Shown here: piece by piece, positions 1 through 9,240 of the stretch
Layout of the letters: each line of letters starts with the position of its first letter
How positions within the stretch are numbered: position 1 is the first letter of the stretch
Source of the DNA: Denitrificimonas caeni DSM 24390
Lineage (GTDB): Bacteria > Pseudomonadota > Gammaproteobacteria > Pseudomonadales > Pseudomonadaceae
Length of the DNA: 64,000 nt
Assembly: GCF_000421765.1 (NCBI RefSeq)
Contig: NZ_ATXQ01000001.1
Coordinates: 496,001-560,000 of the forward strand
Direction: 5' to 3'
Notes under the pieces: model-generated
What the model saw: only the letters and a program-made list of their open reading frames with translations
The model's database searches: none
What the model was told of the DNA's origin: nothing
Made by a program: the position numbers and the translations under genes

Positions 1-165
1 GTGCATGCTTTATCAAATATCTGGAAAGCGCATAAATCACACCAAGAAAGTAACGCAAGGCATTGCTATATAAAGGAATAACCCTAAAAACAGATTTAAG
101 CCCGCAGTTACCGCTCGCTCAAGCCTGTGGATAACCTTGTGCACAACAGTGTTTAGCTGTGCCAG
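1..165. other. Intergenic edge with DnaA-box-like sites
   Basis: No gene is visible between the window edge and the stop of the Lon-type protease. Positions 126-134 read TGTGGATAA, the exact complement of the DnaA box TTATCCACA. Positions 138-146 read TTGTGCACA, one mismatch from the consensus. Two such sites in about 20 bp may be chance or a minor DnaA-binding spot. No AT-rich unwinding region or dnaA/dnaN genes are visible here. Confidence 0.3.
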
Positions 166-2580
166 CTAGGTTGTTGCTGGAGTGCTGTCAGCCGCTTTAC
201 CCTCATCACTGTCCATGTCTAACTCAGCAATGCTGCGTAAGCGCTCCACCACGCGCGCATTGATCGAGCCTGCGGGGAACAGATTATCTTGGTCGGCATA
301 ACCCGCTTCTTCACCGCTTAACAGGGCTAAAGCCTGATCAACATGCCGCACAGCATAGATCTGGAACTGGCCAGCGCGCACAGCGTCAATCACTTCATCA
401 TCCAATAACAAATTAATAATGTTTGACTGCGGGATAATAACCCCTTGTTCGCCGGTTAAGCCTCGAGCTTGGCACAAGCGGAAGAAGCCTTCAATCTTCT
501 CATTCACGCCACCAACCGCCTGCACTTCACCAAATTGATTGATCGATCCCGTAATCGCAAACGACTGTTTCAACGGTGCGCGCGACAATGCAGAAATCAA
601 GGCACAGACCTCACCCAACGAAGCACTATCACCATCGACATAACCATAAGATTGCTCAAGCGCGATACTGGCAGAAATGGCCAGAGGGAACTCTTGTGCG
701 TAGCGGCTGCCCAGATACCCAGTAAGAATCATCACACCTTTCGAGTGGATGGATTGCCCTAAACTGACTTCTCGTTCAATATCAACAATGCCGCTGGCAC
801 CGGGATAAACCGAAGCGGAAATACGTGCCGGCATACCAAAAGCGGTATCGCCGACAGCCAGCACAGTCAAACCGTTGCATTTGCCCACCGCAGCACCATG
901 GCTGTCAATCAAAATAACCCCAGACAACATGTCATCTAAGATCCGCGCACAAACTCTACCGGTGCGCGTCACCTTAGCTTCAATCGCTTGTTGTACGTGC
1001 TGCTCATCGGTAATGGCAACGCCTGCGTTATGGCGTAAAAAGTCTGCCTCGCTGACAATCTGAAACAAGTCCGCCAAGCTCGCAGAAAGACGCTCTTGAT
1101 GCTCGGCCAAACGGGTGCTGTAACGCACCAAACGTAGCACTGCCGCCGCACTTAATGGCGCCATCTCTTCTTCAGTGGTGCGCGCACAAAGCAATTGAGC
1201 AAAGTGCTGCAGAGTCTCATCGGTCAACGGAATGTCTTCATCAAAATCAACCAGCACACGAAACATTTCTTGGAAGTCTGGATCGAGCTCCTGCAAGGCG
1301 TAATACAAATCACGCGAACCAATCACTACGACTTTAACCTGCAAGGGAATCACTTGTGGAATCAAGGTTGCGGTGGCTAAACGACCCAGCTCAACCAAAG
1401 GTGATTCCATTTTTAATTGCCTAGAATGCAATGCGCGCTTCAACGCTTCCCAGACAAAAGGTTCTGAGAGCAGCTTTTCTGCTTCTAAAATCAAATAACC
1501 GCCATTGGCACGGTGTAAAGCACCGGAGCGCAGCTGACGGTAGCTAGTGTACAAAGCACCTTGGTCGGTACTGTACTCAATACGTCCAAACAAATTGTCG
1601 TAGGTTGGATGCGATTCAAAAACGACCGGCGCTCCTTCTTCTGGGGTATGGCCAATCACTAAATTAGGACTGTATTGCTCTTCCAGTAACTTACGTGCCA
1701 ATGAGTCACTGTGGTCCTCATCGACCAATTGCTCGACCACCGTTTTTAGTAAATTAGTGTGCATGGCTTGCAAGTAAGCCACCACGCAAGGGTGTTCAGC
1801 ATACTTCTGCGCCAGCGGCGCAAGTAACGGCTCCAAAGCAAGCGCGATGGTTTCTTCATTGAGCTGGCGTAACTGATTGCTCGATTCACGCTTCCACAGC
1901 GGCAAGCTGGAAAGCTCCTTATTCAGGTGTTCTTCGAGGACAGCAATATCCAGATGAAACTGTTCGCGCTCACTGTCTGGACGCTGGGCAAACTCAGCTT
2001 CATCCAAAGCTTTGCCATCAAACATTGGTGTAAAAGCGATATTGGTACTGTCGCGGTACAACGCAATATTTTTTTCTAAGGCAAGCTTTTCTACGGTATC
2101 AAGCGCTAAGTCGTAGCGGCGATTAAAGATGCGATCAATGGCGCTTTTTCTCTGCTGCCAACCAGGCGTCTCAAACACGGCGGGGAAAGTCGCCAGCAAG
2201 TTATCAAGCAACACACTGATATCAGCACAGAAGCAACTACCCTCTCCGGGCGGAAGCTGTAAGGCGTGCGGTTCACGCATCTCATCAAAATGGTTAACGT
2301 AGAGCCAGTCCGATGGCGTTGGCCGCTGCTTGGCCTGCTCATTCAAATAACGGCGCACATAGGAAAACCGACCGGTACCAGACTCACCCATTACAAACAC
2401 GTTGTAACCAGCACGCGGCATCGACACGCCAAACTGCAATGCTTGTACAGCTCGCGCCTGCCCTAGCACACCTTGCAACGGTTGCAACTCGGCGGTGGTA
2501 GCAAAGCTAAACGGCTTATTAAAAGTACGCGTCAATTGCTCAGGTGATAAATGCAGTGCAGTAACAGTTGGACCAGGCAT
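166..2580 (-). CDS. Lon-type (S16) AAA+ ATP-dependent protease
   Basis: An 804-residue ATP-dependent serine protease of the LonB/YcbZ-like branch, expected to be cytoplasmic and to degrade damaged or regulatory proteins. The N-terminal half holds the ATPase, with P-loop GESGTGR at residues 65-71, where Arg replaces the usual Lys of Walker A. The C-terminal half is the S16 protease domain. The catalytic Ser lies in GDSAS (Ser652) and the Lys in VNEKIEG (Lys695), a 43-residue spacing identical to the Ser-Lys dyad of classical Lon. The long middle region is the helical insertion of this family. The ATG is preceded by AAGGA at 6 nt, and that site can be fully paired in the leader (see 2581-2659). 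It is not classical Lon, which has a different N-terminal domain. Pseudomonas strains carry several such proteases, so no symbol is given. Confidence 0.88.
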   Translation of the reverse strand: MPGPTVTALHLSPEQLTRTFNKPFSFATTAELQPLQGVLGQARAVQALQFGVSMPRAGYNVFVMGESGTGRFSYVRRYLNEQAKQRPTPSDWLYVNHFDEMREPHALQLPPGEGSCFCADISVLLDNLLATFPAVFETPGWQQRKSAIDRIFNRRYDLALDTVEKLALEKNIALYRDSTNIAFTPMFDGKALDEAEFAQRPDSEREQFHLDIAVLEEHLNKELSSLPLWKRESSNQLRQLNEETIALALEPLLAPLAQKYAEHPCVVAYLQAMHTNLLKTVVEQLVDEDHSDSLARKLLEEQYSPNLVIGHTPEEGAPVVFESHPTYDNLFGRIEYSTDQGALYTSYRQLRSGALHRANGGYLILEAEKLLSEPFVWEALKRALHSRQLKMESPLVELGRLATATLIPQVIPLQVKVVVIGSRDLYYALQELDPDFQEMFRVLVDFDEDIPLTDETLQHFAQLLCARTTEEEMAPLSAAAVLRLVRYSTRLAEHQERLSASLADLFQIVSEADFLRHNAGVAITDEQHVQQAIEAKVTRTGRVCARILDDMLSGVILIDSHGAAVGKCNGLTVLAVGDTAFGMPARISASVYPGASGIVDIEREVSLGQSIHSKGVMILTGYLGSRYAQEFPLAISASIALEQSYGYVDGDSASLGEVCALISALSRAPLKQSFAITGSINQFGEVQAVGGVNEKIEGFFRLCQARGLTGEQGVIIPQSNIINLLLDDEVIDAVRAGQFQIYAVRHVDQALALLSGEEAGYADQDNLFPAGSINARVVERLRSIAELDMDSDEGKAADSTPATT

Positions 2581-2659
2581 TAGAATTCCTTGCAGCTAGC
2601 GGCCACGCCGCGAAGTTAACGGCGCATTTTGGCCCTGCAGGATAGCCCACTGCAAGGAA
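2581..2659 (-). promoter_or_regulatory. Structured 5' leader sequestering the protease RBS
   Basis: In the mRNA of the Lon-type protease, CTGCAAGGAA (positions 2595 down to 2586) contains the Shine-Dalgarno sequence. It is perfectly complementary to TTCCTTGCAG (2659 down to 2650), giving a 10-bp stem. The enclosed 54 nt can fold further through a GGCC/GGCC pairing and a CGCCG/CGGCG hairpin. This would hide the ribosome binding site, as in RNA thermometers or translational switches. The pairing is read directly from the sequence. The regulatory role is inferred. Confidence 0.5.
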
Positions 2660-2886
2660 GAAGTTAAAACAAGTGTGGATTTAGCTCGCAGAGACTCTGC
2701 AAAAGACCGTAACAGCAAGGAATTAAAAAACGATTAAAAGGAGCAGTATCGGTGCCGAATAACAACTTGACTGCTACGCAACGCCTTCCATGGCGAGGCT
2801 TATCACATCGTTAGCGATACGCGTATGACAGTGATAACGTTTTCAGACCTGCTCGGCATGCAGCTTTATCGCAATCAGCAGAAAAG
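2660..2886. other. Intergenic region, no gene seen
   Basis: This is the remainder of the roughly 300-bp gap between the protease and the DksA-like gene, both transcribed leftward. It should carry the protease promoter, but no convincing sigma-70 or sigma-32 hexamer pair was found. A short palindrome GCAGAGACTCTGC lies near 2690-2702. No plausible small coding sequence was recognised. Confidence 0.4.
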
Positions 2887-3201
2887 TTAGTCTGCGCAGT
2901 TAATACAAAATGGCGTCGATGGCAAAGCTTCAAGGCGTGCAGCACTGATTGGCTCGCCACATTTTTCACATTCGCCATAAGTACCTGCATCTAAACGCTC
3001 AATGGCTTGTTGAACTTCTTTGACGCTGGCACGCGCATCGACCAACAAACCTTGCAGAACCATATCATTCTGGCGTTCTGTCGCCTGCTCAGAAAAGCTC
3101 TGGGCATGAGTTCGTGACAAGTCACGCTCAATCGCTTCGGCACGAGTAGCGTACTCAATAGCCAGTGCTTGTAGGCGCATACGCGGATCAATTGCTGTCA
3201 T
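2887..3201 (-). CDS. TraR/DksA-family zinc-finger protein
   Basis: A 104-residue protein with a helical N-terminal part and a C-terminal four-cysteine zinc finger: Cys78 and Cys81 in CEKC, Cys99 and Cys102 in CINC. This is the DksA C4 arrangement. Family members bind the RNA polymerase secondary channel and modulate transcription with or without ppGpp. It is shorter than DksA (about 150 residues) and lacks the clear DxxDxA coiled-coil tip of DksA, so its activity on polymerase is uncertain. It has its own gap on both sides and is probably monocistronic. Confidence 0.85.
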   Translation of the reverse strand: MTAIDPRMRLQALAIEYATRAEAIERDLSRTHAQSFSEQATERQNDMVLQGLLVDARASVKEVQQAIERLDAGTYGECEKCGEPISAARLEALPSTPFCINCAD

Positions 3202-3377
3202 AAACCACCTCTTCTAAAAGCACAGACCAATCTTAAGCATAGAGTGAATAGCATTATGATAAAGAGAGGCCCTTCTCAAAGTACTGATATCAATCAAGGC
3301 AGCCTTGAGTACTCAAGCTAAAGATATGTTTATTTGCTACGGCACTGGCCAATGCCGCGTTTAAAAGCAATGCACAT

Positions 3378-3413
3378 AAAAATGCCCTGTGATGACTCAA
3401 CAGGGCATTTTTT
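3378..3413 (-). terminator. Rho-independent terminator after gdhA
   Basis: AAAATGCCCTGT and ACAGGGCATTTT form a 12-bp stem around a 9-nt loop. On the minus strand the stem is followed by a T-rich run. It lies about 30 bp past the gdhA stop, and the symmetric A/T ends could also let it work in the other direction. Confidence 0.85.
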
Positions 3414-3439
3414 AACAGGTAAAACTGAGCTGTAAAAGC

Positions 3440-4831
<1,392 letters not shown>

Positions 4832-4957
4832 TTATCAGTGCAAAGCTACTTTGCGATAGAAAAAAATATGTTTTTTTGAAAAAAATCATGCCTGAGCAGC
4901 GCTCCCAGCCTATCAATCTAGCATTGCACTGATATTTATCGTGCTGGGCTTGTTATT

Positions 4958-4989
4958 TTTACGCCACAAAAGTAAGGTTATATTATAAC
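4958..4989 (+). promoter_or_regulatory. Zur-type operator overlapping promoter of the zinc operon
   Basis: Positions 4977-4989 read GTTATATTATAAC, a perfect 13-bp palindrome identical to the core of the gammaproteobacterial Zur box. It overlaps a plausible -10 element TATTAT (4981-4986), with a -35-like TTTACG (4958-4963) 17 bp upstream. Zinc-loaded Zur bound here would block transcription of the ZrgA-like operon that begins at 5015. Confidence 0.75.
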
Positions 4990-5014
4990 TTAATTTATCC
5001 TTTGGAATTTTAAC

Positions 5015-5584
5015 ATGCACCTTCGCACCTTACTCGCTTCGGCCGCTCTAGCTTTGTCATTTCCAGTTCTTGCAGATGACCATCAACACAGCCTTGAGGC
5101 TCACGTACATGGCATTGGCACATTAAATATAGCTCTAGAAAACCAACTGTTAGAACTGCAGCTCGAAAGCCCCGCAATGAATATCATTGGCTTTGAATAT
5201 CAGCCTACAACAACGGCAGACATACAATCTGTTAAAGCAGCACAAAATAAACTGAGCAATGCAGCAGAGCTGTTTGCATTCAGTCCTGCTGCGCAATGCC
5301 GCTTAACCTCAGTCTCGATTGAAAATGCCTTACTCAAAGGGAGCGGCGCTCACGATCATGACCATGAGTCACAGCCTGCAGCAGAGATAGCGGAGCATCA
5401 ACATAACGATATAAGTGCTCACTACCAATATCACTGTGCCACCCCAGCACAGTTAAATAGCATTGACCTAGCTGGCCTATTTAAGCTGTTTACCCAGACT
5501 GAAAAAATCCAAGTGCAACTGATCGTCGGTGACCATCAGCAAGGTGCAGAGCTGTCTGCTAAAAACACTTCACTGAGCTGGTAA
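5015..5584 (+). CDS. ZrgA-family (DUF2796) histidine-rich periplasmic zinc protein
   Basis: A 189-residue exported protein with a Sec signal peptide (about residues 1-20, cleavage after VLA). Its mature start DDHQHS and a central GAHDHDHES...HQHND stretch are rich in His and Asp, typical metal ligands. The DUF2796/ZrgA family is linked to zinc uptake under zinc limitation, and ZrgA was named in Vibrio cholerae. It is the first gene of a four-gene operon behind a Zur-type operator. The following ABC ATPase and permease suggest it hands zinc, or information on zinc, to that system. Direct zinc binding by this protein is inferred from composition. Confidence 0.85.
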   Translation: MHLRTLLASAALALSFPVLADDHQHSLEAHVHGIGTLNIALENQLLELQLESPAMNIIGFEYQPTTTADIQSVKAAQNKLSNAAELFAFSPAAQCRLTSVSIENALLKGSGAHDHDHESQPAAEIAEHQHNDISAHYQYHCATPAQLNSIDLAGLFKLFTQTEKIQVQLIVGDHQQGAELSAKNTSLSW

Positions 5585-5673
5585 CATAAGTTTTTTTAAA
5601 TGGCAGAAATCAACAATACCCCTGCAATTCAACAATCAGTAACACACCCGATTTTATAGAATTGAGATAACTC

Positions 5674-6387
5674 ATGGTTTGTCAGAGTCCGATCATTGAA
5701 CTGCATGACCTGCGCTTTGCTTGGCCTAAGCAGGATCTGCTGTTAGATATCGCAGAATTTACTGTGCAGCCGCAGCAGCGCGTGTTTTTGAAAGGCCCCT
5801 CTGGGAGCGGCAAAACCACGCTACTGGGCTTACTGGGTGGCGTACAGCTCCCACAAAGTGGCTGTATCAAGTTATTAGGGCAAGACTTAAGTCAGCTCAG
5901 CGCCAGCGCACGTGACCGTTTTCGTGTTGATCACAGCGGCTTTATTTTTCAGCAGTTTAATCTCCTGCCGTTTTTATCCGTGTTGGATAACGTTGTGCTG
6001 CCTTGTCAGTTTTCCAAGCTACGCAAACAGCGCGCCAGCATACGGCACGGTAGCATCGAGGCAGCGGCGCAAGCCTTGTTGCAGCAACTTGGCTTAGCCC
6101 GTCAATTGCATAGCAAACAAGCGGGGGAGTTATCTATCGGACAGCAACAGCGTGTCGCTGCAGCGCGTGCATTGATCGGCCAGCCAGAACTGGTCATCGC
6201 TGATGAACCAACCTCAGCGCTCGACGCCGACAGCCGTGAAGCATTTTTGCAGTTGCTGTTTAGCGAATGCGCAGCGGCCGATGCCAGTTTATTATTTGTC
6301 AGTCATGATCAATCCTTGGCGACATTATTTGATCGCAGTATCGATCTAAGCCAACTCAACCGCGCGATGCGCGAGCAGGAGGTTTAG
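5674..6387 (+). CDS. ABC transporter ATP-binding protein of zinc-responsive operon
   Basis: A 237-residue cytoplasmic ATPase of the MacB/LolD-like class. It has Walker A GPSGSGKTT (residues 41-49), a Q-loop near residue 94, signature LSIGQ (153-157), Walker B LVIADE (173-178) and the H-loop His211. It lies 89 bp after the DUF2796 gene and one base before the FtsX-type permease, so the two form one transporter. ABC systems of this shape often act as mechanotransmission devices or lipoprotein movers rather than classical importers, so direct zinc transport is not certain. Confidence 0.88.
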   Translation: MVCQSPIIELHDLRFAWPKQDLLLDIAEFTVQPQQRVFLKGPSGSGKTTLLGLLGGVQLPQSGCIKLLGQDLSQLSASARDRFRVDHSGFIFQQFNLLPFLSVLDNVVLPCQFSKLRKQRASIRHGSIEAAAQALLQQLGLARQLHSKQAGELSIGQQQRVAAARALIGQPELVIADEPTSALDADSREAFLQLLFSECAAADASLLFVSHDQSLATLFDRSIDLSQLNRAMREQEV

Positions 6388-6388
6388 C

Positions 6389-7657
6389 ATGCATCTCCTG
6401 CGAATCGCTTTGCGCAGTCTCAACAATCGACGCTTTACCGCCTTACTGACCATCTTTGCGATTGCCTTGTCGATGGCCTTACTGCTCGCCGTAGAACGGG
6501 TACGTACCGAAGCACGCAGCAGTTTTGCCAGCACCATCAGTTCAACGGATTTAATTGTTGGCGCACGCTCCGGCTCAGTTAACTTGCTGCTTTACTCAGT
6601 GTTCAGAATTGGTAATGCCACCAACAACATTCGCTGGACCAGCTTTGAGCACTTTGCCCAGCATCCGCAAGTACAATGGGCAGTGCCGTTGTCATTGGGT
6701 GATTCCCACCATGGCTATCGAGTACTGGGGACCTCGGAAGATTACTTTAATCATTATCAGTACAGCCGCAAAAAACACCTGGCTTTAGCGCAAGGCCGAT
6801 TTTTTACTGACCAAGCGCCCTTTGAAGTTGTGCTTGGTGCAGAAGTGGCCAATGCCTTAGATTATAAGTTAGGACAAGAGTTGGTCTTGGCGCATGGGGT
6901 CGCCACTGTCAGCTTGGTCAAGCACGATGACAAACCCTTCACTGTTGTCGGCATTTTACAGCGCACTGGCACCCCAGTGGATCACACTCTACACATTGCG
7001 CTCGCGGGAATGGAAGCCCTGCATATTGACTGGCAGCATGGCGCTCCAGCTTATGGCCGGCAAAAAATAAGCGCCGAGCAAGCGCTACAAATGGATCTGC
7101 AACCCAAAGAAATCACCGCCATGCTGGTCGGCTTGAAAAGCCGCATGGCGACCTTTGCTGTACAGCGTGAGATCAATCAATGGCGCGGCGAGCCGTTACT
7201 GGCGATTTTACCCGGCGTGGCATTGCAAGAGCTCTGGAGCTTGATGGGCACGGCAGAAAAGGCGCTTTTCGTTGTATCGCTATTTGTGGTGTTGACAGGC
7301 CTTATCGGTATGCTCACCGCTATTTTAACCAGCCTAAATGAGCGCCGTCGTGAGATGGCCATTTTACGTTCGGTTGGCGCGCGCCCTTGGCATATTGCCA
7401 GCTTGCTGATTCTCGAAGCCTTCACTTTAGCTTTTGTTGGCATTCTGGCTGGCGTTGCATTTCTCTACCTCGGCATTGCCATTGCCCAAGCCCCACTGCA
7501 GAGTCACTATGGTTTGCACTTGGCTTTTTCAGCGCCAACCGTGCATGAATGGCAGTTACTCGGTGCAGTACTCGCAGTAGGCGTATTGATCGGTGCAATA
7601 CCGGCTTGGCGCGCCTATCGGCAATCACTGGCAGATGGCTTAAATATTCGTTTATAA
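6389..7657 (+). CDS. FtsX/MacB-type ABC transporter permease
   Basis: A 422-residue membrane protein. It has one N-terminal transmembrane helix (about residues 17-35), a large periplasmic domain, and three C-terminal helices (about 290-315, 340-370, 385-405). This is the MacB_PCD plus FtsX layout. ERRREMAILRSVGARPWHI is the conserved cytoplasmic loop of the family. It begins one base after the ATPase stop and pairs with it. Within the Zur-type operon it probably serves zinc homeostasis, but its substrate cannot be read from the sequence. Confidence 0.88.
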   Translation: MHLLRIALRSLNNRRFTALLTIFAIALSMALLLAVERVRTEARSSFASTISSTDLIVGARSGSVNLLLYSVFRIGNATNNIRWTSFEHFAQHPQVQWAVPLSLGDSHHGYRVLGTSEDYFNHYQYSRKKHLALAQGRFFTDQAPFEVVLGAEVANALDYKLGQELVLAHGVATVSLVKHDDKPFTVVGILQRTGTPVDHTLHIALAGMEALHIDWQHGAPAYGRQKISAEQALQMDLQPKEITAMLVGLKSRMATFAVQREINQWRGEPLLAILPGVALQELWSLMGTAEKALFVVSLFVVLTGLIGMLTAILTSLNERRREMAILRSVGARPWHIASLLILEAFTLAFVGILAGVAFLYLGIAIAQAPLQSHYGLHLAFSAPTVHEWQLLGAVLAVGVLIGAIPAWRAYRQSLADGLNIRL

Positions 7658-7698
7658 CCAATGGCTTTAGCGGATTAATCAACTTGAGTGGATATCTT

Positions 7699-8229
7699 AT
7701 GGCGAGGATTTTTTGTTTAATTTTACTGGCATGCAGCTTTAACTTTGCCTACGCCAGCGAGTTACGCACACTGCGTTGGGAAGAAATGGTTCCAACTGAC
7801 GCACCACCTTTGCCACCACCCACCGCACTGCATGATCTTAATCAGCTGGCAGACGTGCTTGCTGAGGAAAGCGGTCCTGCCGCCGCGCAACAATACCCAA
7901 ATGCACCGGTAGTCCCTGAGCTCAATGGTATTGCGATGAAGCTGCCAGGCTATATCGTGCCGTTAACGATTGACGACAACAGTCGAGTTACCGAGTTTTT
8001 GCTGGTGCCTTACTTTGGTGCCTGTATTCATGTGCCCCCACCACCATCCAACCAGATGGTGTATGTCACCAGCGAGGGCGGCGTTGCTTTAGGTGAAATG
8101 TGGCAGCCCTACTGGATCGAAGGCCAGCTAAGCGTACAAACCTTCAGCAGCGACTTCGGTGACACCGGCTACCAAGCGGTTGCCGAAAAAATCTACCCCT
8201 ATGTGTTTGATAGCCCGGCGATTAAATAA
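7699..8229 (+). CDS. DUF3299 exported protein of zinc-responsive operon
   Basis: A 176-residue protein. The frame is open further upstream into the permease gene, but the ATG at 7699 gives a clear export signal (MARIFCLILLACSFNFAYA), so that start is chosen. Cleavage may follow AYA. A less canonical lipobox LLAC at residues 9-12 makes a lipoprotein possible. The DUF3299 core includes PGYIVPL and FGACIHVPPPPSNQ, with Cys and His that could bind metal. The same gene order (DUF2796, ATPase, permease, DUF3299) is known from Zur-controlled clusters in Pseudomonas. Its molecular function is unknown. Confidence 0.82.
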   Translation: MARIFCLILLACSFNFAYASELRTLRWEEMVPTDAPPLPPPTALHDLNQLADVLAEESGPAAAQQYPNAPVVPELNGIAMKLPGYIVPLTIDDNSRVTEFLLVPYFGACIHVPPPPSNQMVYVTSEGGVALGEMWQPYWIEGQLSVQTFSSDFGDTGYQAVAEKIYPYVFDSPAIK

Positions 8230-8349
8230 GCGATCACTATCGACCCATTACTGTTGCTTTATCAAGGCAACCAACATATTAAGCAGCAGCCAAAACGTTC
8301 GCACACTCAATACACGATAAATTATTCGTCTTTATCTAAACACACACCG

Positions 8350-8355
8350 TATAAT
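8350..8355 (+). promoter_or_regulatory. -10 element of the riboswitch transcript
   Basis: A perfect TATAAT lies about 10 bp upstream of the first riboswitch aptamer, which places the transcript start near 8362. No strong -35 hexamer is visible. Confidence 0.5.
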
Positions 8356-8363
8356 GCCCCCTC

Positions 8364-8547
8364 GCAGGAGAGAGAGCGGATTACAACTCTGCTCCGCCGA
8401 AGGCGCAAACTCCCATAAACGCTCAGGCTCATGTACTGCGAAACAACTTAGATTCGCCAACTGGAGAGCGATTGCTTTAGGCAATCCACCGAAGGGGCAA
8501 GCGGCAAACTGCTGCGTAAACTCTCAGGTACACAGGACAGAGGGAGA
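8364..8547 (+). promoter_or_regulatory. Tandem glycine riboswitch (two aptamers)
   Basis: Two successive glycine-aptamer cores are readable. The first has GGAGAGAGCGG at about 8368, GCCGAAGG (8396-8403) and GCTCAGG (8421-8427). The second has GGAGAGCG (8463), ACCGAAGGGGCAA (about 8488-8500), CTCTCAGG (8521-8528) and GGACAGAGGG (8535-8544). This is the classic cooperative tandem glycine riboswitch. It leads directly into the PF03458 gene at 8574, a family whose glycine-transporter name comes from this association. Confidence 0.93.
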
Positions 8548-8554
8548 GGCGTTA

Positions 8555-8576
8555 CTGTCAGCAGGAGTCCTGCGTG
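8555..8576 (+). promoter_or_regulatory. RBS hairpin, likely expression platform of the riboswitch
   Basis: GCAGG (8561-8565) can pair with CCTGC (8569-8573) across a three-base loop, covering the Shine-Dalgarno AGGAG (8563-8567) just before the GTG start at 8574. GTCCTG (8567-8572) can instead pair with CAGGAC (8533-8538) inside the conserved 3' strand of aptamer 2. CTGTC (8555-8559) can pair with GACAG (8536-8540). These mutually exclusive pairings suggest translational control by glycine. The direction of control cannot be decided from sequence. Confidence 0.5.
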
Positions 8577-9194
8577 CTTACCTATATCTATCTGATTGCT
8601 ATTACTGCCGAAGCCATGTCCGGAGCACTTGCCGCTGGACGACGCAATATGGATCTATTCGGGGTCGCTCTGATCGCTTTTATCACCGCCCTTGGTGGTG
8701 GTACTGTGCGTGACATGCTGCTGGGCAACTACCCTGTGACTTGGACCCAACACCCACCCTATATCTACCTCACCATTGGCTCTGGTCTTGCGACCATGCT
8801 GATCGCACGCTTTATGCACAAGCTCAACCAGATCTTTTTGATCCTCGATGCGATGGGTTTAGTGGCCTTTACCATCATCGGTTGTAATGTTGCCCTTAAG
8901 CTTGGCTACGAAACACCAGTGGTGATTATGGCGGGGATTACTACTGGTATTTTCGGCGGTATTTTGCGCGACATTATGTGCAACCGCACACCTCAAGTAC
9001 TCAGGCATGAACTCTACGCGAGTGTGTCGTTAGTGGTGGCAGTGGTGTATTTGTACTTAAAATCACTGGGCGTAGATGATAATGTCAACACCCTCGCCTC
9101 ATTCAGCTTCGGTCTGGCGTTGCGCCTCGCCGCGATTCGCTGGAAGTTGTCTTTACCAGTATTTTCCTACTCACCCGGACGCTGGGGTGACTAA
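8574..9194 (+). CDS. PF03458 (UPF0126/TRIC-type) membrane protein, glycine riboswitch controlled
   Basis: A 206-residue integral membrane protein with about seven hydrophobic helices, built from two PF03458 repeats. The repeat signature ALGGGTVRDML (first half) and IFGGILRDIM (second half) shows the internal duplication. Prokaryotic members form trimeric cation channels (TRIC type). The family is also called glycine transporter because many members follow glycine riboswitches, as here. The GTG start is chosen because AGGAG lies six bases upstream and translation follows straight on from the riboswitch. Whether it moves glycine or a counter-ion is open. Confidence 0.9.
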   Translation: MLTYIYLIAITAEAMSGALAAGRRNMDLFGVALIAFITALGGGTVRDMLLGNYPVTWTQHPPYIYLTIGSGLATMLIARFMHKLNQIFLILDAMGLVAFTIIGCNVALKLGYETPVVIMAGITTGIFGGILRDIMCNRTPQVLRHELYASVSLVVAVVYLYLKSLGVDDNVNTLASFSFGLALRLAAIRWKLSLPVFSYSPGRWGD

Positions 9195-9226
9195 GAATAA
9201 AGCGCCCATTAGGGCGCCTTATTTAC
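9195..9226. terminator. Bidirectional terminator between convergent genes
   Basis: GCGCCC (9202-9207) and GGGCGC (9212-9217) form a GC stem flanked by complementary A/T runs (AATAA and TTATT). It sits between the stops of the converging PF03458 gene and estA and could serve both. Confidence 0.75.
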
Positions 9227-9240
9227 AACAAGACAATCGA

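Noticed and set aside
120-150. Replication origin at the left edge
   Set aside because: Only two DnaA-type sites, no AT-rich unwinding element and none of the usual origin genes nearby.
469-762. Plus-strand open frame of 97 codons within the Lon-type protease
   Set aside because: It lies fully antisense to a clearly conserved protein and its translation shows no family pattern.
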